DNA from: Vespula vulgaris
Taxonomy: Eukaryota > Arthropoda > Insecta > Hymenoptera > Vespidae
Assembly (NCBI RefSeq): GCF_905475345.1
Contig: NC_066595.1
Location: 113,501 to 177,500 of the forward strand
Direction of reading: 5' to 3'
Length of the DNA: 64,000 nt
Made by a program: the position numbers and the translations under genes. Of this stretch, positions 14,775 to 27,087 are shown piece by piece; position 1 is the first letter of the stretch, and each line of letters starts with the position of its first letter. The notes below the pieces were generated by a model that searched no databases, was not told the DNA's origin, and saw nothing but the letters and a program-made list of their open reading frames with translations.

Positions 14775-14797
14775 ACCAGCCAGCCAGCCAGCAGCCA
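14690..14797. repeat. Compound minisatellite: ATCCAGCC octamer x7, then CAGC tetramers
   Basis: Seven perfect tandem copies of the octamer ATCCAGCC (14690-14745) are followed by about a dozen CAGC/CCAG tetramers with one AACC interruption. The octamer contains the tetramer with a one-base change, so the array looks like two stages of slippage expansion. Read on the minus strand it gives a Trp/Leu/Ala/Gly-rich repeat peptide, which is not evidence of a gene. Confidence 0.95.
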
Positions 14798-14822
14798 ACC
14801 CCCACGGGCCAACGGAGAAGAG

Positions 14823-14825
<3 letters not shown>

Positions 14826-14860
<35 letters not shown>
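14826..14860. repeat. (GA)n microsatellite next to the octamer array
   Basis: A GA run of about 17 units only about 30 bases after the tetramer array, so two unrelated tandem repeats abut here. Confidence 0.9.
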
Positions 14861-14863
<3 letters not shown>

Positions 14864-17571
14864 CGTTGCACGCCTCGGCATTACGGACCGACCTAGAATC
14901 GTCTTTTTAAATGGCACAAGCCGTTTTCAAGAGAGCACATTCGTGCGAGCGAACGCGAGTCGGCTATACGACGGCAAAGAGAAAAGCAGAAATACGCGTT
15001 TCTTTTAACGACGGCCGACTAATGTTCTCCGAATGAACATCCTCGATTGAAACGACGAGGAAACACGATGCAACTAGGGCAATTATAAAGAAAACGCAAC
15101 TTCCCGACGGTGCAACGAGCTATCACATTAGACTCGTCGCTAGCTACGCTGGCTTTCGTACGTACTTACGACGAAAGATCGACGCAAAATTCGCGTCCCG
15201 AGATGGATCGTCCGTTTACGGAGAATTTGAATTCGGCGATCCGAAGGAGCTTGGAGGTGTCGGAGGCCCCGGTCAAATTATTACCGTTTCTAATCCCGAA
15301 TAACGGAAATCCTCGCGCACTCGATTTAGAATATTAGATCCGTCCTCGAGAAATCGGATGATCTCCGTCGCGATCAATTAGAGTCGACTTGTATCACGAC
15401 GAATACTCTCGAGAGGATAGCAGCAGCCTGTACTAGGTTGAAACTCCGAGTAGAGAGATTAACCCTTAGCAGGTGCCGGAATTGGATCTACGAGGAACAT
15501 CGCAACATCCCCTTAGTCCATTTGCACCCAACTCGACTCGCGAAGCACTTTGTTGTGTTCTTGACATTTGGGAAACTCCGGTACGTTCTCACGCGCACCA
15601 GCTATCCCGTGGATATACTTCGTTCGAGCACGTTTATAACGGATTAATCATCCGGGAGAGATTACTTTTCCTTCCTCGTGTCGCGCGGAGGGGATCCTTT
15701 CGAAACGACGAAAAGGACGATGACGATGACGCGCTAAAATGGATTCTAATCGTCGTCGCTCGTCGCGACCGTCGTAGACATTTCGAATCGTTATTCTACC
15801 ATTAGGCTTCTGAATAATTCACGCACTCGCCGCCTTATATAGTTAGGAACTGCGACGAGTCTCGAAGAGGGAATTTTGCCCGAGGATCTCACGTCGAGAT
15901 GTCTCGCGTCGACGACGGTACGAAATGATTATGCGACACGAGGAGAGAGGACCGTTCTTTCGCGTTCCGTTTCACGGTCGTTACAGAGCTACCTTAAAGG
16001 AATCGCTTCGCCGTGAGAGCCGAAAAAGAAAACGAACGAGAGAGGAAAGTAGCGGACAAGATTTTTTTTAATTTTTCAAACGACTCGCGACTCCGTCCTC
16101 GTCTCTAACACGCTCGACAAATCCGCGTTTCTTCGAAACGATCGAATCGCGACGATCCTTCCCGATCGACGGATCCTCGTTACGCGAGAATCCAAGCGAG
16201 ACGAAAATAATTAGCCGGACCTCGACTTCCGCCGGTTTTTCCGAAAAGAGCACGTACGAAACGCTGAAGCCTCCGCGAGGCGTGAGGCAAGAAAGAGGCA
16301 AGCGCTGCAAAAGTCTATTTATATATAACCGATAGTTTAGCGACGTGTGTACGTCGCCGTTACACGTAGCTGGAAAAGGGTGGAGTACTTTTATCGTAAG
16401 TTAGAAAAAAACGTAACGTAGCGACGCGTCGTGTCGCATACGACGCGTTACGGTACCGTACGATCCGACGGTGTTATCGAGAGAAAATTCGTTTCGTTTA
16501 CGACGTGTAGGTATCGCGAAATGCATCGTTGCGACGCGAGCTAAGGTCGAACTCGAGAGCTTCGTCGTTTCATATTTAAATCTTATACGTCATATTTTAC
16601 GTTTTTTACGCGAGGAAAGGCAGAATTGGACGAGTATCTCTCAAACGTCGTTTGATTATGGTAATTAACGAAATTAAAGGCGATACGCGTGGCCCGCATC
16701 CACGGTTTCCAAGCAAAACCCAACGGGTTTCCGGTGCCACTCCCTCTCTGTATAAGAAAAGTCCTTCACGACGAGTCTCGTGAAATTACGTAATTTACGA
16801 GAGAGCCTCTAATTTGTGAAGCCTTCAAAGAATACTTGAAACTTTTCTAGTTAATGCCACGGAAAACTTGTCGTTCGAGTGGAATATATCTACCTACCTA
16901 CCTACCTACCCACCTACCCTACCACCTTGCGAAAAGACGCGTCAAACGTTTTTCGTCGAACGAGTTCGTAGCTTCGAACGAATCGTGCGAAAGAGAAAGA
17001 AAACGGGCCGTCGCCGAGAAGGAAGAAACCGCAGGAACGACTCGGTTCAACGTCCTGAGATTGTTTTCCGAGCGCGTGTCATACTCCGCGAGTATGTATA
17101 CGTTGTCGAGCGTAACGGCAACTCGGGCGCATAAGCGGCCGACTAGAAAGGCATTTTCTGCCAAAAGGTCACCGAAGGCGTTCTTCACAGTCCGTACACG
17201 TTTTCGCAAGAGTAAGGCTTAATTACCTCGAGGTTACCAGGAGCATGCAGTGGTTTCTGTCGCGAACCGTCGTCGAGGTTTATCGCGGAAGACCGCCTGG
17301 CAAAAGAGAGCTTTCGGAGTGGTCGAGATTAAATGGCCGGCACCTGGATCGCGGAGAAAGGAAAACGAATAAGGAAAATTGCTGTAAACTTTGTGAAAAG
17401 TCTGCTCCCTCTTTGGCCACCGTTCGTAGAGTAGAAAAAATATCCGGGTAATAGGTGAGATATCGGAGAGTAAATGGGGCAAAGGTAAGCGAATAAATTT
17501 GTGCGCTTAATTCCAGATACGCAGGGGGAGAGCGCGGTAGAGAGATATTTAGCTCGTTTCAACGCCCATGC

Positions 17572-17590
17572 AAAGTTCCCTTGGAACTTT
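17572..17590. repeat. Short inverted repeat, 8-base arms
   Basis: AAAGTTCC and its exact complement GGAACTTT are separated by CTT. It is short enough to be a dimeric transcription-factor site or chance. It lies in a stretch with less CpG than the surroundings. Confidence 0.6.
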
Positions 17591-19774
17591 TCAAACTGGC
17601 AAAGCCCGCGTTAACCGGCTATAAAGGTTTGTTCTATACGGTAAACGCGCGGGCAGATCTCTCTCGCTCGGTCGTATCTATTCTCTGTTCTCGTTTCCCG
17701 TTCATTAGCGGCGAGCCTTGTCCGACGCTCGAAGCAACGTTGAAATCTATAGGTAGTCGTCTATAGGCGCGACCGATAAGACGGATACAGGATTGAAGTA
17801 GAAGAAGCGCGGACGAGGGACGCTGTCGATTCGTTCCTCGTTTTCACAAGAGATAGCTACCGGAAGTTTCAGAGTCATCCCCCTATCGATGACACGGTCT
17901 TTGTGCCGTAGTTCGATGGAAATTCGTTGAACCCCGACGGAAACGGGGACGCTCCGTTCGATCGTTACTAAACTCGGTACGTTTGTGGATACGCGCTCGA
18001 ACGCGTTGCGCGACTTCGAGTCCACGGATAGACGGATCGCGCGCGGAACGGAGCGACCCCATTCGAAAGTAACGAAACGCCGGCGGAATATCGTGCCGGA
18101 AGATGGGTACGCACTCGAATTCGAGCGCTCGACCTCCTCCGAGGAATACGAAAACCAGAACCAGAGTAAAAAAATATGCGCGCGAAGAATGTCGGAAGCG
18201 GAGGAGGAAAACAAGATACGAGGCGGTTTTCTCCTGATTTTGGCGTGCGAGTCGCCCTCGCGAAACGGGTCGCCGCGTCGACGAGCAAAGAAATTTCGTT
18301 CCAGTTTCTTCTTCGCTTCCCGCATCGCTCGGTGGAGATTATAATGACACGACGGTTACGTCGCGTTCGTCTAAAAAAAGGCACGGTTACGGCCAAAGAA
18401 GCCGATCGATCGACGCGTTTATCGGCAAACGAGTACGGGATTCAAGGGGAACAACGACGTCTATGCGCCGTTATCAATCAGCCCTCGGCTATTCATTAAT
18501 CACGATAACGACATAAAATTCCGATTAATTAGAATCAATCGTACGTTTGCATATTTATCGCGACAATAAAACGTACGGACCGAGCTCGTACGATCCTGTA
18601 ATCTCTCGTCTCGTCGAATCTTCGATCGGACGTTGGCCGATCGATCGCCGCGCGATCTTCGAAAGAGACGATTCGTAAGGTAACTCCGGTCGCTCGCGTT
18701 GAAACGCTTCCCAGTTACTTCCTAGAGAATTTTGACCAACGAGGCGGATTAACGCGAGACTTTATTAAAACCTGTTATCGACCGGACGGAAGAAGAATTT
18801 CGAGCTCGACGTTCGTCTCCTTTGACGAGCATAGGAAATACGAAGGACGTGGACCGCGACCGTGAATCGGCGCGTCACGTTCGTTGCTAACGTCGCGCGC
18901 AGAGACAAAATGAAATTTCACTTGGACGATGAATGTCCGCCGCAAAACTGCGAGCGTACGATCCATAGGAGCCAATTTGCATGGAGGATTTAATTGAAAA
19001 ATGTGACAGCCGGCCGAGATTAAGCCACGCTAGGGGGTGAAGGACAACGCCGGCGGCCGCTATCGCAATTAGTGCGAACGAACGATTTATGTGACGCTGA
19101 CCCGATGGGAAAAGAATGCGCGCGGGTGTGTGCGTGCGTACGCGCGCGGCGGCGGCATCGGTACGGAACGCGCTACCTAACGTCCGCCCGCCTTCGAAAT
19201 CCACCCTTTGTCCCGTTTTATAACCTTCGACGTACGAGTTTTTCTCCGTACGGACCACCGAGAGCGGCGTAATCCTTCGAAAAATCGACGAAAAGGTACT
19301 TTGCGATAAATCACTATACGCGCGATGGCGAAGATGGAAAGTTTCATAGAAAAATGTTCGATGGTCGTTTGTAATTCGATAGAGGCGCAAAAGTAACTTT
19401 ACGTCGAAGCGGCTTATCTAATGGACCGTCGACGAATGCCCTTCGGTGCTTTGACGCGGGAATATTAATCGAACGAGACCGGAAAGAAGGTGCGAGAATA
19501 TTTATAAATTTCGAACGATTCCCCTCCGAAAGTATTGCTTGTACCAGGTTACTGGGAGTATTTTCGCCGACTCTCTCTCTCTCTCTCTCTCTCCCATCTT
19601 GGAAGGAAATAAACGGCGCGAGTATTTTACGAAGAATCCAAAGAATCTGGCATCGCAGTCGAAAACGTTCTCGGAAGAATTTAATATCGGTAAATATTTA
19701 ACGCGCCTCTCTCGTCTCTCAGGTAAGTAAGTAGGTAGGCACGTAATGCCGGTTCACGATTGATCGGCCTGTAC

Positions 19775-19888
19775 CTTGACCTCGGCTCCGATTATGTGGA
19801 ACAACTCGACGAGTAATTGATTTTCCGTTGATATACCGTACACACGCTTATACGCGCGCGAGCCGTCAAAGTTAATTTTAAAACAAGA
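19775..19888 (-). other. Exon-like segment, 38 codons, no partner found
   Basis: On the minus strand a TTTTCAG acceptor is followed by 114 bases open in one frame and then AAG|GTACAG, a reasonable donor. Both boundaries are phase 0, so the segment could be included or skipped without changing frame. The 38 residues are mixed hydrophobic and charged (for example LLVELFHIIGAEV), unlike the arginine/serine-rich shadow frames around. I do not recognise the peptide, and no adjacent exons could be found, so this is a candidate only. It could equally be chance. Confidence 0.2.
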
Positions 19889-20106
19889 CTGAAAATGCCC
19901 CGCTCTCGTGACACGGCGCGTCGCGACGCGTTGTGCGCGAGGAAGAAGCTTAGATATATTCCTGATCGAAGAGAGATATCGTCGAAGCAACGTCCATCGT
20001 CCGTACCGATCGTTTCATCTTCCCTAAGGATGGATATTGTAAATTACGATCGAATCGATAACGTCGAGACTCGCCGAGATGAAACCTGAAACCCGACGAA
20101 GAAAAG

Positions 20107-20110
<4 letters not shown>

Positions 20111-20144
<34 letters not shown>
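20111..20144. repeat. (GA)n microsatellite
   Basis: About seventeen uninterrupted GA units. Confidence 0.9.
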
Positions 20145-20146
<2 letters not shown>

Positions 20147-21681
20147 GAAGAAGCCAACCAAAAAGAGACGGACGAAGAAAGACGGAAAGTGGCGCTAAAG
20201 TCGGCTTTATAAATTCCTAGGGTGTTTTAATCCCTTCCGTAAGCCGCCCGATAGCGCCAGTGCTTTCGCTAAATTAAGGGATTTTCGACTGGTCTTTCTC
20301 GTTCGCTCTATTCCATGGGTATAACGCAGCGATCGGTACGACCGAAGGAGTAAACGATTAATATCCACGATATTATTCTCCAACGCGTAATTCCTGATAC
20401 GACAAATTTAGCCGGCTTAAAGGAATATTTTTAATGCGTCGACGACGACGATAAAGCTCGTCGCACACGCGCGCGACTCGACGAAACTTAATCCTCGATC
20501 GTTCAGGAAGTGTCTTCCCTGCTGACAAAGGAAGGACAACGAGCTTAAGCCAGATAAAACTTCGAACGAGCACGACCTAATTTCAAAATCGCGATGCCGA
20601 CTCGACGCGACCAACCTCGAGCTTTCCTTGCGAAGGCGAAGCTTGGCAAAGGAATTACGAGGAATTTTATCGTTGCTCCCTCGATGACGACGATCGCTCG
20701 ACGAGCCGCGCCAGCGTTCTCTCTCGGAATCGCGTTTGATCCCGTTCGTCGAAAAATCGAGTATAATTCTCATCGATCGACTTTACGACGAGTCGAGTCG
20801 AAAGTCGGGCGTCTCCGAGCCGAAATCGAACGCCCCGTTCGAAAACAGGGAATAAACGGGAATAACCCTTCGTCGAAGAGAAGAGTCGAGGAAACGGAGG
20901 CGAGATAGAGCCTGATCGAACTCGCTTCCGAGAACGGGTTCGTTAGGGGAGCGAGCGATTTTGATAAGGAACGATTCGAAAAGATTTTGTTAACCGGCTA
21001 TCCACTCCGTCTCCGGCGAGAGATATTTTCCGTTCCTTTTTCTCTTTGCCTTTCTCTTTCCTTTGTGTCGCTTTTAAGGTATCCAATGGACTTGTATGAG
21101 ACGGTAAAAAGAGCAAAAGATGATTCCCTTTGAAGGCGAAGAAAAGCGAAAGATAGAAAAAAGTATGGAAGGAGCTGGCACGCGCGCACGCTCTCGAGGC
21201 TGGAGGGGCCGAGGGAGAGAAACGGCACTTCGCTTCGTCTTCTCCGAGGGTAGCACTTCTCGCTAAAAGGGAGTAAATACACGCCCCCGTGCTTGCTCGA
21301 GCGAGAGCTCGCAGCACGATCCACTCACTTGGCGGAATTGCGCACGACTTTGTGTGTGCGCGTGCACGACAAGCACGCGACGACTATTCCGCTCGGTCGG
21401 AGAAAAGAGAAACCTGAGATCCTCGAGGAGAGAGTAGACGACGACGAAAAAAAATCCTAGCACGGTGTACCTTCCGACGAGAATCTTTTTCCCGAGAAAG
21501 ATCGGACGGAGAGAAGAAAGGAAAGAAGACGAAGACGAGACGTAACGAGACGAGCTTTTTCTATTAATTACTCTTCGCTCTTGTTGTTCCGCGACTATCG
21601 GATCAGCGATGCGGCGTCCTTTCGTTCTCTCTCTCCCTCTCTTTTTCTCGTTCGCTCGCTCGATCGCTCGAGCAGCACCCG

Positions 21682-21699
21682 CCCCCCCCCCCCCCCCCC
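21682..21699. repeat. Homopolymer C18
   Basis: Eighteen consecutive C residues following CACCCG. Its length is uncertain for technical reasons. It could form an i-motif, or a G-rich strand structure on the opposite strand. Confidence 0.9.
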
Positions 21700-23989
21700 G
21701 CCTGCCTTTTCGTAGCCTTCCTCTTACGGTGCTTTAATTAGCGCTCTTTAATTACGGTCACAACGAATACACGCTCGCGTCCGACCTTCCCACTCCGCTT
21801 TTTCTCTTTTCGCTCCTCCCTCGCTCGCTCCTAGACCATAAACTTGTTACCCGCAAGCCTACCGCAGCCGTTTCGAGTTCGCCGAATTCGCCGCGAGCCG
21901 ATCCTTCCGACGAGTGCCTTTCGACGTAAGGAAACTCTCGCGGACGAGCGACGAGACGATTCCGCCCATCCTACATCGATCTCAAAGCTTCCGACTGCGA
22001 GGTACGAAGCCTCGATCGTAATCGTAAACGATGTCTTTTATGTCTGTTGAATTTTTTATGAAAACGTATAGTTAATACGTAATCGTTTATTACGTATGTT
22101 ACGTTTCCTAAGGCAGGAAGGAGACAGTAAAAGGAGCGAATTATAAAACGAGACTGTATTCTCGAACGTCTACGGGATAATAGGAGAGCTCGTAGGACTC
22201 GTGATGAGGGAGATAGAAAAATATAGAGCGGCGTAACGGCGGAAAGAAAGAGAGGAGAGCGAGAGAGGGAGATAAAGTCTGATAAAGAAGGAAGAGGCGA
22301 AATAAAGAAGATGCTCCCAAGAGAAAAGGCTTTAAACATCGCCTACCTCGTTTACGACAAGCGAGTTACGTCGATGTACGTGAGTTTGAAGTTGAGTCTA
22401 TCGGGCACAAAAACAGATTCCGCGTATACACACGCGCGATACATTCGCTCGGCATCCTACTGTTCGCGTTTAGCTACATTTAAAGGTACTCATCGCGTAG
22501 ACGTAGAAGCGCGTCTCTTATCCGTATCAAGCTCGTCGCTCGAGTGGAGTCACTTAGCTGCCATTCAATTTCGTTTTGCCGTTAACTACCGCGAAAAAGC
22601 TATTTACGCGTTTCTTGATCTTCAAAAGAACGATATTCACGTAACCAAGGTACGTGCGAACGAAAAGCCTTCTTCGGTCTTTGTTCGATCGTAAAAATAA
22701 AGATCGTTCGTTCGGCAACGGCCGTTTAAACGAAATGATCTAAACGTCGTGCGTAAATATGCTCGCTCGACGAGAAGAGCGTTCGTTAGAAGAGGAGGGA
22801 TGACAAAAATGTGTGCAAAGACGAAAAAGTTAAGGACGTTCGCATCGTTCGCGAAAAGTTTCGTCCGAAAATCAAAGAGCGCGATGGTCGTTGCCATCTC
22901 TACGAACAACCTCGTCCGATCCACTTTCTTCGCACGTACGCCGGCCGCTTATCCTTACATATCCGCCGAATTACAGGATTCGCGGTTACCGAGAATGACG
23001 AGCGACGGCCGCCGAGCGAAAAGAAGCTTTTTACGTTCGAACGTTTCGCCGAGATCCGATTAAAGTCTTGCGAGAGGAAGAAAGTTGCGCGCGATTTTAA
23101 CGTTTAATCGAAGTCGCCGTAAACGTACCGTAAAAAACGATTTAATGTTGTGGAACGGACGATCGACGGTTCGTTTAAAAGTCTTTGTTAAAAAGTTTGC
23201 CTTTCCCTCGTTCGGACAAAGTTCCGTGCTTAAAGGTGGACGAGACGGCTAAATTTTTCTTTCGCCGTTACACGAGATTATTAATATTTGTAGGAATAAA
23301 AAAACGAGAACGAGCGGAACGAGCCAAATTGGCGTAGCGTGGACGAAAGCTCGTCGAAAAGACGCGGCGGCGGCGGTGGCGGCAGCGACTGTGAGCGTCG
23401 ACTTCAAATAGAGCGGAAAGGCTCTCCACCGTTTCACGAGCAATTTCATTTCCAGTGGAAAATTTATGCAAATCATCCGCGCCAGAGAAGCAGCCCAGAC
23501 GACTCGGCAACGAATTTGCGCTACTATCCGATTTTCGTTGCGCAGCGCGCGAGAAGAATACGAAGCCAAATTGGGAACGGCTCGATCGAGATAGAATTCG
23601 TATCGGTTGCGATTAAAACAGTTATCATTATATAACTGCGTGAACTAAATAAGCTATTATTTTGTTTAACCCGTTTTAACGCCAGTGGTCGAAGCGGATA
23701 TAATTTTCGGATATAATGTTCGAGTTACATTCGTCCTCCAGCGATCTCTATTTTCTCAAAAAATCGATGAAAGGCGTTGCTTCGTCTTGGGAGAAGAACG
23801 GTCGCTTCGTCGATCGCTCCAATTATTCGAACATTTTCTCCTCGAACGTGCTTGCGTATTATCGAACAAGCCGGTTAACGGGGTTCCATCGAGACGACCA
23901 CAGCCTTTTTCACCTGTGTTACGTCTACAATCGCGTCATTCGCAACATGGCTCGAAATAACAATTGCACATACGCATATAGACGGATAA

Positions 23990-24016
23990 ATGGATGGATG
24001 GGTGGATGGTAGGATG

Positions 24017-24050
<34 letters not shown>
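23990..24050. repeat. GGAT tetramers followed by (GA)n
   Basis: Imperfect GGAT/GGGT tetramers (23990-24013) run into a pure GA tract (24021-24050). The sequence is non-coding. Confidence 0.85.
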
Positions 24051-24053
<3 letters not shown>

Positions 24054-24696
24054 CAAACCGAATCGCATTTGCATAACGCAATGACCAACGGCAACGGCCC
24101 TCTCGTAGAAATTTGATTTCGCATAAAACGATATAACGATCTTAACTAACACGAGCGAGACTTTTTTGGGATCTTTACCTACCTCGCTCTCGCCGATAAA
24201 TGCATTTCCGCGTAGCCCCGTTCCGATCGCTTTTTCCAGCAAATTGTAACCGTCGAGCGAAGTTTAAAAGAGGGCAAAAAAAATTGTGATAGATTCGGTA
24301 CAAAAAACATTACATCGAAGGATATTCTCGAGTGTACATTAACGTTACTAACTGCGTAGATATTTTGATAAAGTAAAACTAACGATCGTGTTTTCCAAGG
24401 CGAAAAACACGTAGGCGAAAGAAACACAGGCGCGCGCGCGCGCACGAGCACCCGTTGTTGTCGTAATTCGAAGCGAGTGTTAAAGCGCTTTTAACCGTCC
24501 ATGTAAAAGAATCGCAATGTTTTCGCTAAAAACATTGGGAAAAGTTTCTCGAATTCGTCCGGGCCGCGTGTTTATCGTGATACGATTGATAGTCAAGGAT
24601 GTATCCCGGTCGAGTTAGTTTTAAATATTTATGCAGAAACTCGCTGCTTTTGCATTATGCACGAGTATTGCGAGTAGCGCGTGTATACGGCTACAC

Positions 24697-24724
24697 ACGT
24701 ACGTACGTACGTACGTACGTACGT
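24697..24724. repeat. (ACGT)n tetranucleotide repeat
   Basis: About seven ACGT units. The unit is self-complementary, so the whole tract is a palindrome able to extrude a hairpin. Confidence 0.9.
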
Positions 24725-27074
24725 ATGCACGTTATATGCGCAAATCCGACGCACGCACAAAAGAGGGGAGAGGGCCGAGCGCGGAATATGACAGTAATAT
24801 TCGAGGAGTTGGAGAACGCGTCGAGGACCGCGCGTCGACAACGGTGTGAACTTCCCTCTCGAGTTAATTATCCCGACGGATACCTCTCTTCTCGCTCGTA
24901 CTCGCTCTCTCGCTCTCGTAAACGGTGTTACAAAGTACTGGTCGGTAACCGATAATGAGGAAAAATACACGACGAACTCGATGTACTTACTTAGCGTCAC
25001 CTCTACGCGCGCCCCGATGAAAACACAAACATTGCGTTAGCTCGATAAGCGAGAACGAGGTAAGGGTGAAAAGGCATTGTGCCTTTGTGCGTCGGGAAAG
25101 ACCGACTGAGAGGAACTAGAGAGAAAGAACTAGAAAAGCAATCGTATCTGCCTTATATTCAGAGGAGCGTTGAAAAATATATGCGCGTGATGAGAAACTC
25201 TCGTTGCTCGAAAACAAAAAGGGGAGAGAGAGAGAGAAGAAAAAAGGGAAAAGAAAAAAAAGAGAAAAGAAAAGAAAAAAGCGAGCCAAGCGGAATACCT
25301 TCCCTCGTAGTTTTTCTCCTGTATTACGCGATGCCATTCTTTCCTATGAAAATGAGAAGAAACATTTTTGAAATAGAAACCGCATAGAAATGATACCGAC
25401 GTTAAAAAGAGAAAGATAGGAGAGTGCGTGGGGCGCATTGAAAAAGTGGAGATTAGATCTTTTCTTTTTCTTCTTTTTTTCCTTTTTTTCTTTTTCTATC
25501 GAGAAAATAAGAACCAAAGGATAAGGAAAGAAGAAAGGTTCGTTTCGCAATTATGCGCCTGAAATATGATTAATCGAGGAGTAGAAAGAATAGAAAGGAC
25601 GTTCTATCGGCACGACCCTTTGAGTCTTCAATGAATATTAAGTGGAGGGAATCTTTGCTCCGGTTCCAGTCTAATTTTGAAAGAGCTTATAGAGTTATTG
25701 CCGACGAATATTAGCTCCTACCTCTGTCGTTTCTGATCTAATTAGTGAGTAAGAAACGAGTCGATTCGAAAAATCAATTACGCTCGTACGTTCCTACACG
25801 TCGAGCTTATTTTCGCTCGAGATTTCAATGATTTGATAGCTCGTTGTTAGGACCGAGATGAACAAGACCTAGACGTTCGTTCGTACGTTCGGCGAGTATC
25901 GATTATCTCTCTGTCAAAAGAATATAAGCTGGAATGTTCGAGCGTCGACCGACGGCGCTAGAATGGATATTACGATTCGATAAATTGTTCCCACCTACTC
26001 TCGCAACGTCCGAAACGTTCTCCGAAGAGTTTATCTGCGCGACGAGACGATCCTTTTGAGAAGAGCAGCTCGTTTTGGTCCTTCTCCGATCTCCTTAGCG
26101 CGCGTCCTCCGCATCTTTAACACTTTCCTCGCCGTTACCTGAAAACTTGGCCGGAAATGATTCTTTTCTTTCCTTCTCTCTCTCTCTCTCTCTCTTATTT
26201 TTTTTCAAACGCGCGCTACATCAAAATGCAATGTTCGTTCGATCGACGGGAACAAGAACGTCTTGCGCTTCGATCGGACGCGAGAGATCGATATCTACAA
26301 ATATTTCTAGAAAATACCAGACGACGAGGGCAAAGACTTCGGAGGCTTTTGCTCGTACATGGAAAGCACGCCGGTCGATGATTCTTCGTCTTGGAGAAAA
26401 CTCGGCTAAAGGACAAAGATCTTTGAGAGAGGACAAATCACGAAGATCGTCGAGTATCCTGTGAACCTTGATAGTCTACCGAACGACATCCATTACTCAC
26501 AGAGCTTTGCCGATTGAGCGTCCTCTCCGATGCGACGCTTCCGAACGTCTTCTTTGGGATAACTTTTCTGAATCGTTCTCTTGACGAAAGAAAACCATTC
26601 CCCCTCCTCCTTTTCCTCCTTCTCTTCGAAGACACATATTTTGCACGCGATATTGCGTAAACAACGACAAAAAAGTGAGTTTTGTCAACGTTTTGCTTCG
26701 ATCGATCGCATTAATAGCAATTTTACAAAATTAGAACTCGATGAACATGTCGATCGAGGAAGAAGAAAAAAACGGATTAGAGAATACTCTTTCGAGTATC
26801 GGACGAGCTTCGTTTGCTGGAACGTTTTGCAACGAGCACGCCACTCTATACCAGTCCGTTTTTTAAACTATCCCTGTGGCCGAACGATCGACGTATCGTG
26901 AATTACATCTCGAGTATATCGAGAATATCGATCGGTTCTCCCGTACGCGTCCGGAGAGCGCAAGAGAGAAAGAGAAAACAAGAGAATCGCGAGCTCGCTT
27001 CTTAAACCTAGGCTTTCTCCCTAAATCTACGAGACAACCTTATTAAAGTCATCCTCTCCCCTTCCTCTCTCTTT

Positions 27075-27087
27075 CCCCCCCCCCCCC
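27075..27087. repeat. Homopolymer C13
   Basis: Thirteen consecutive C after a CT-rich stretch. Confidence 0.9.

Larger units (their letters stand above)
8001..16000. other. Non-coding, CpG-rich DNA with simple repeats
   Basis: No recognisable protein family. The stretch contains (CT)n near 8417, (GA)n near 11286 and 12491, and a compound minisatellite at 14690-14860. The longest open frame (11093-11764, plus) is arginine- and serine-rich, runs through the GA tract and has no domain, so it is not accepted as a gene. An octamer-type motif ATTTGCAT lies at 11013-11020. No RNA gene seen. Confidence 0.6.
16001..24000. other. Non-coding DNA with one exon-like segment
   Basis: No recognisable gene. 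The stretch contains a (CTAC)n-type tract near 16889, an inverted repeat at 17572-17590, (CT)n near 19571, (GA)n at 20111, a C18 run at 21682, and octamer-like motifs at 18975 and 23466. A segment on the minus strand at 19775-19888 has the form of an exon (acceptor, 38 open codons, donor) but no partner exon was found. Around 20205-20290 the sequence is poorer in CpG than its surroundings. Confidence 0.55.

Noticed and set aside
14690..14797. CRISPR-like regular repeats
   Set aside because: Units are contiguous with no unique spacers, and the genome is eukaryotic; this is a minisatellite.
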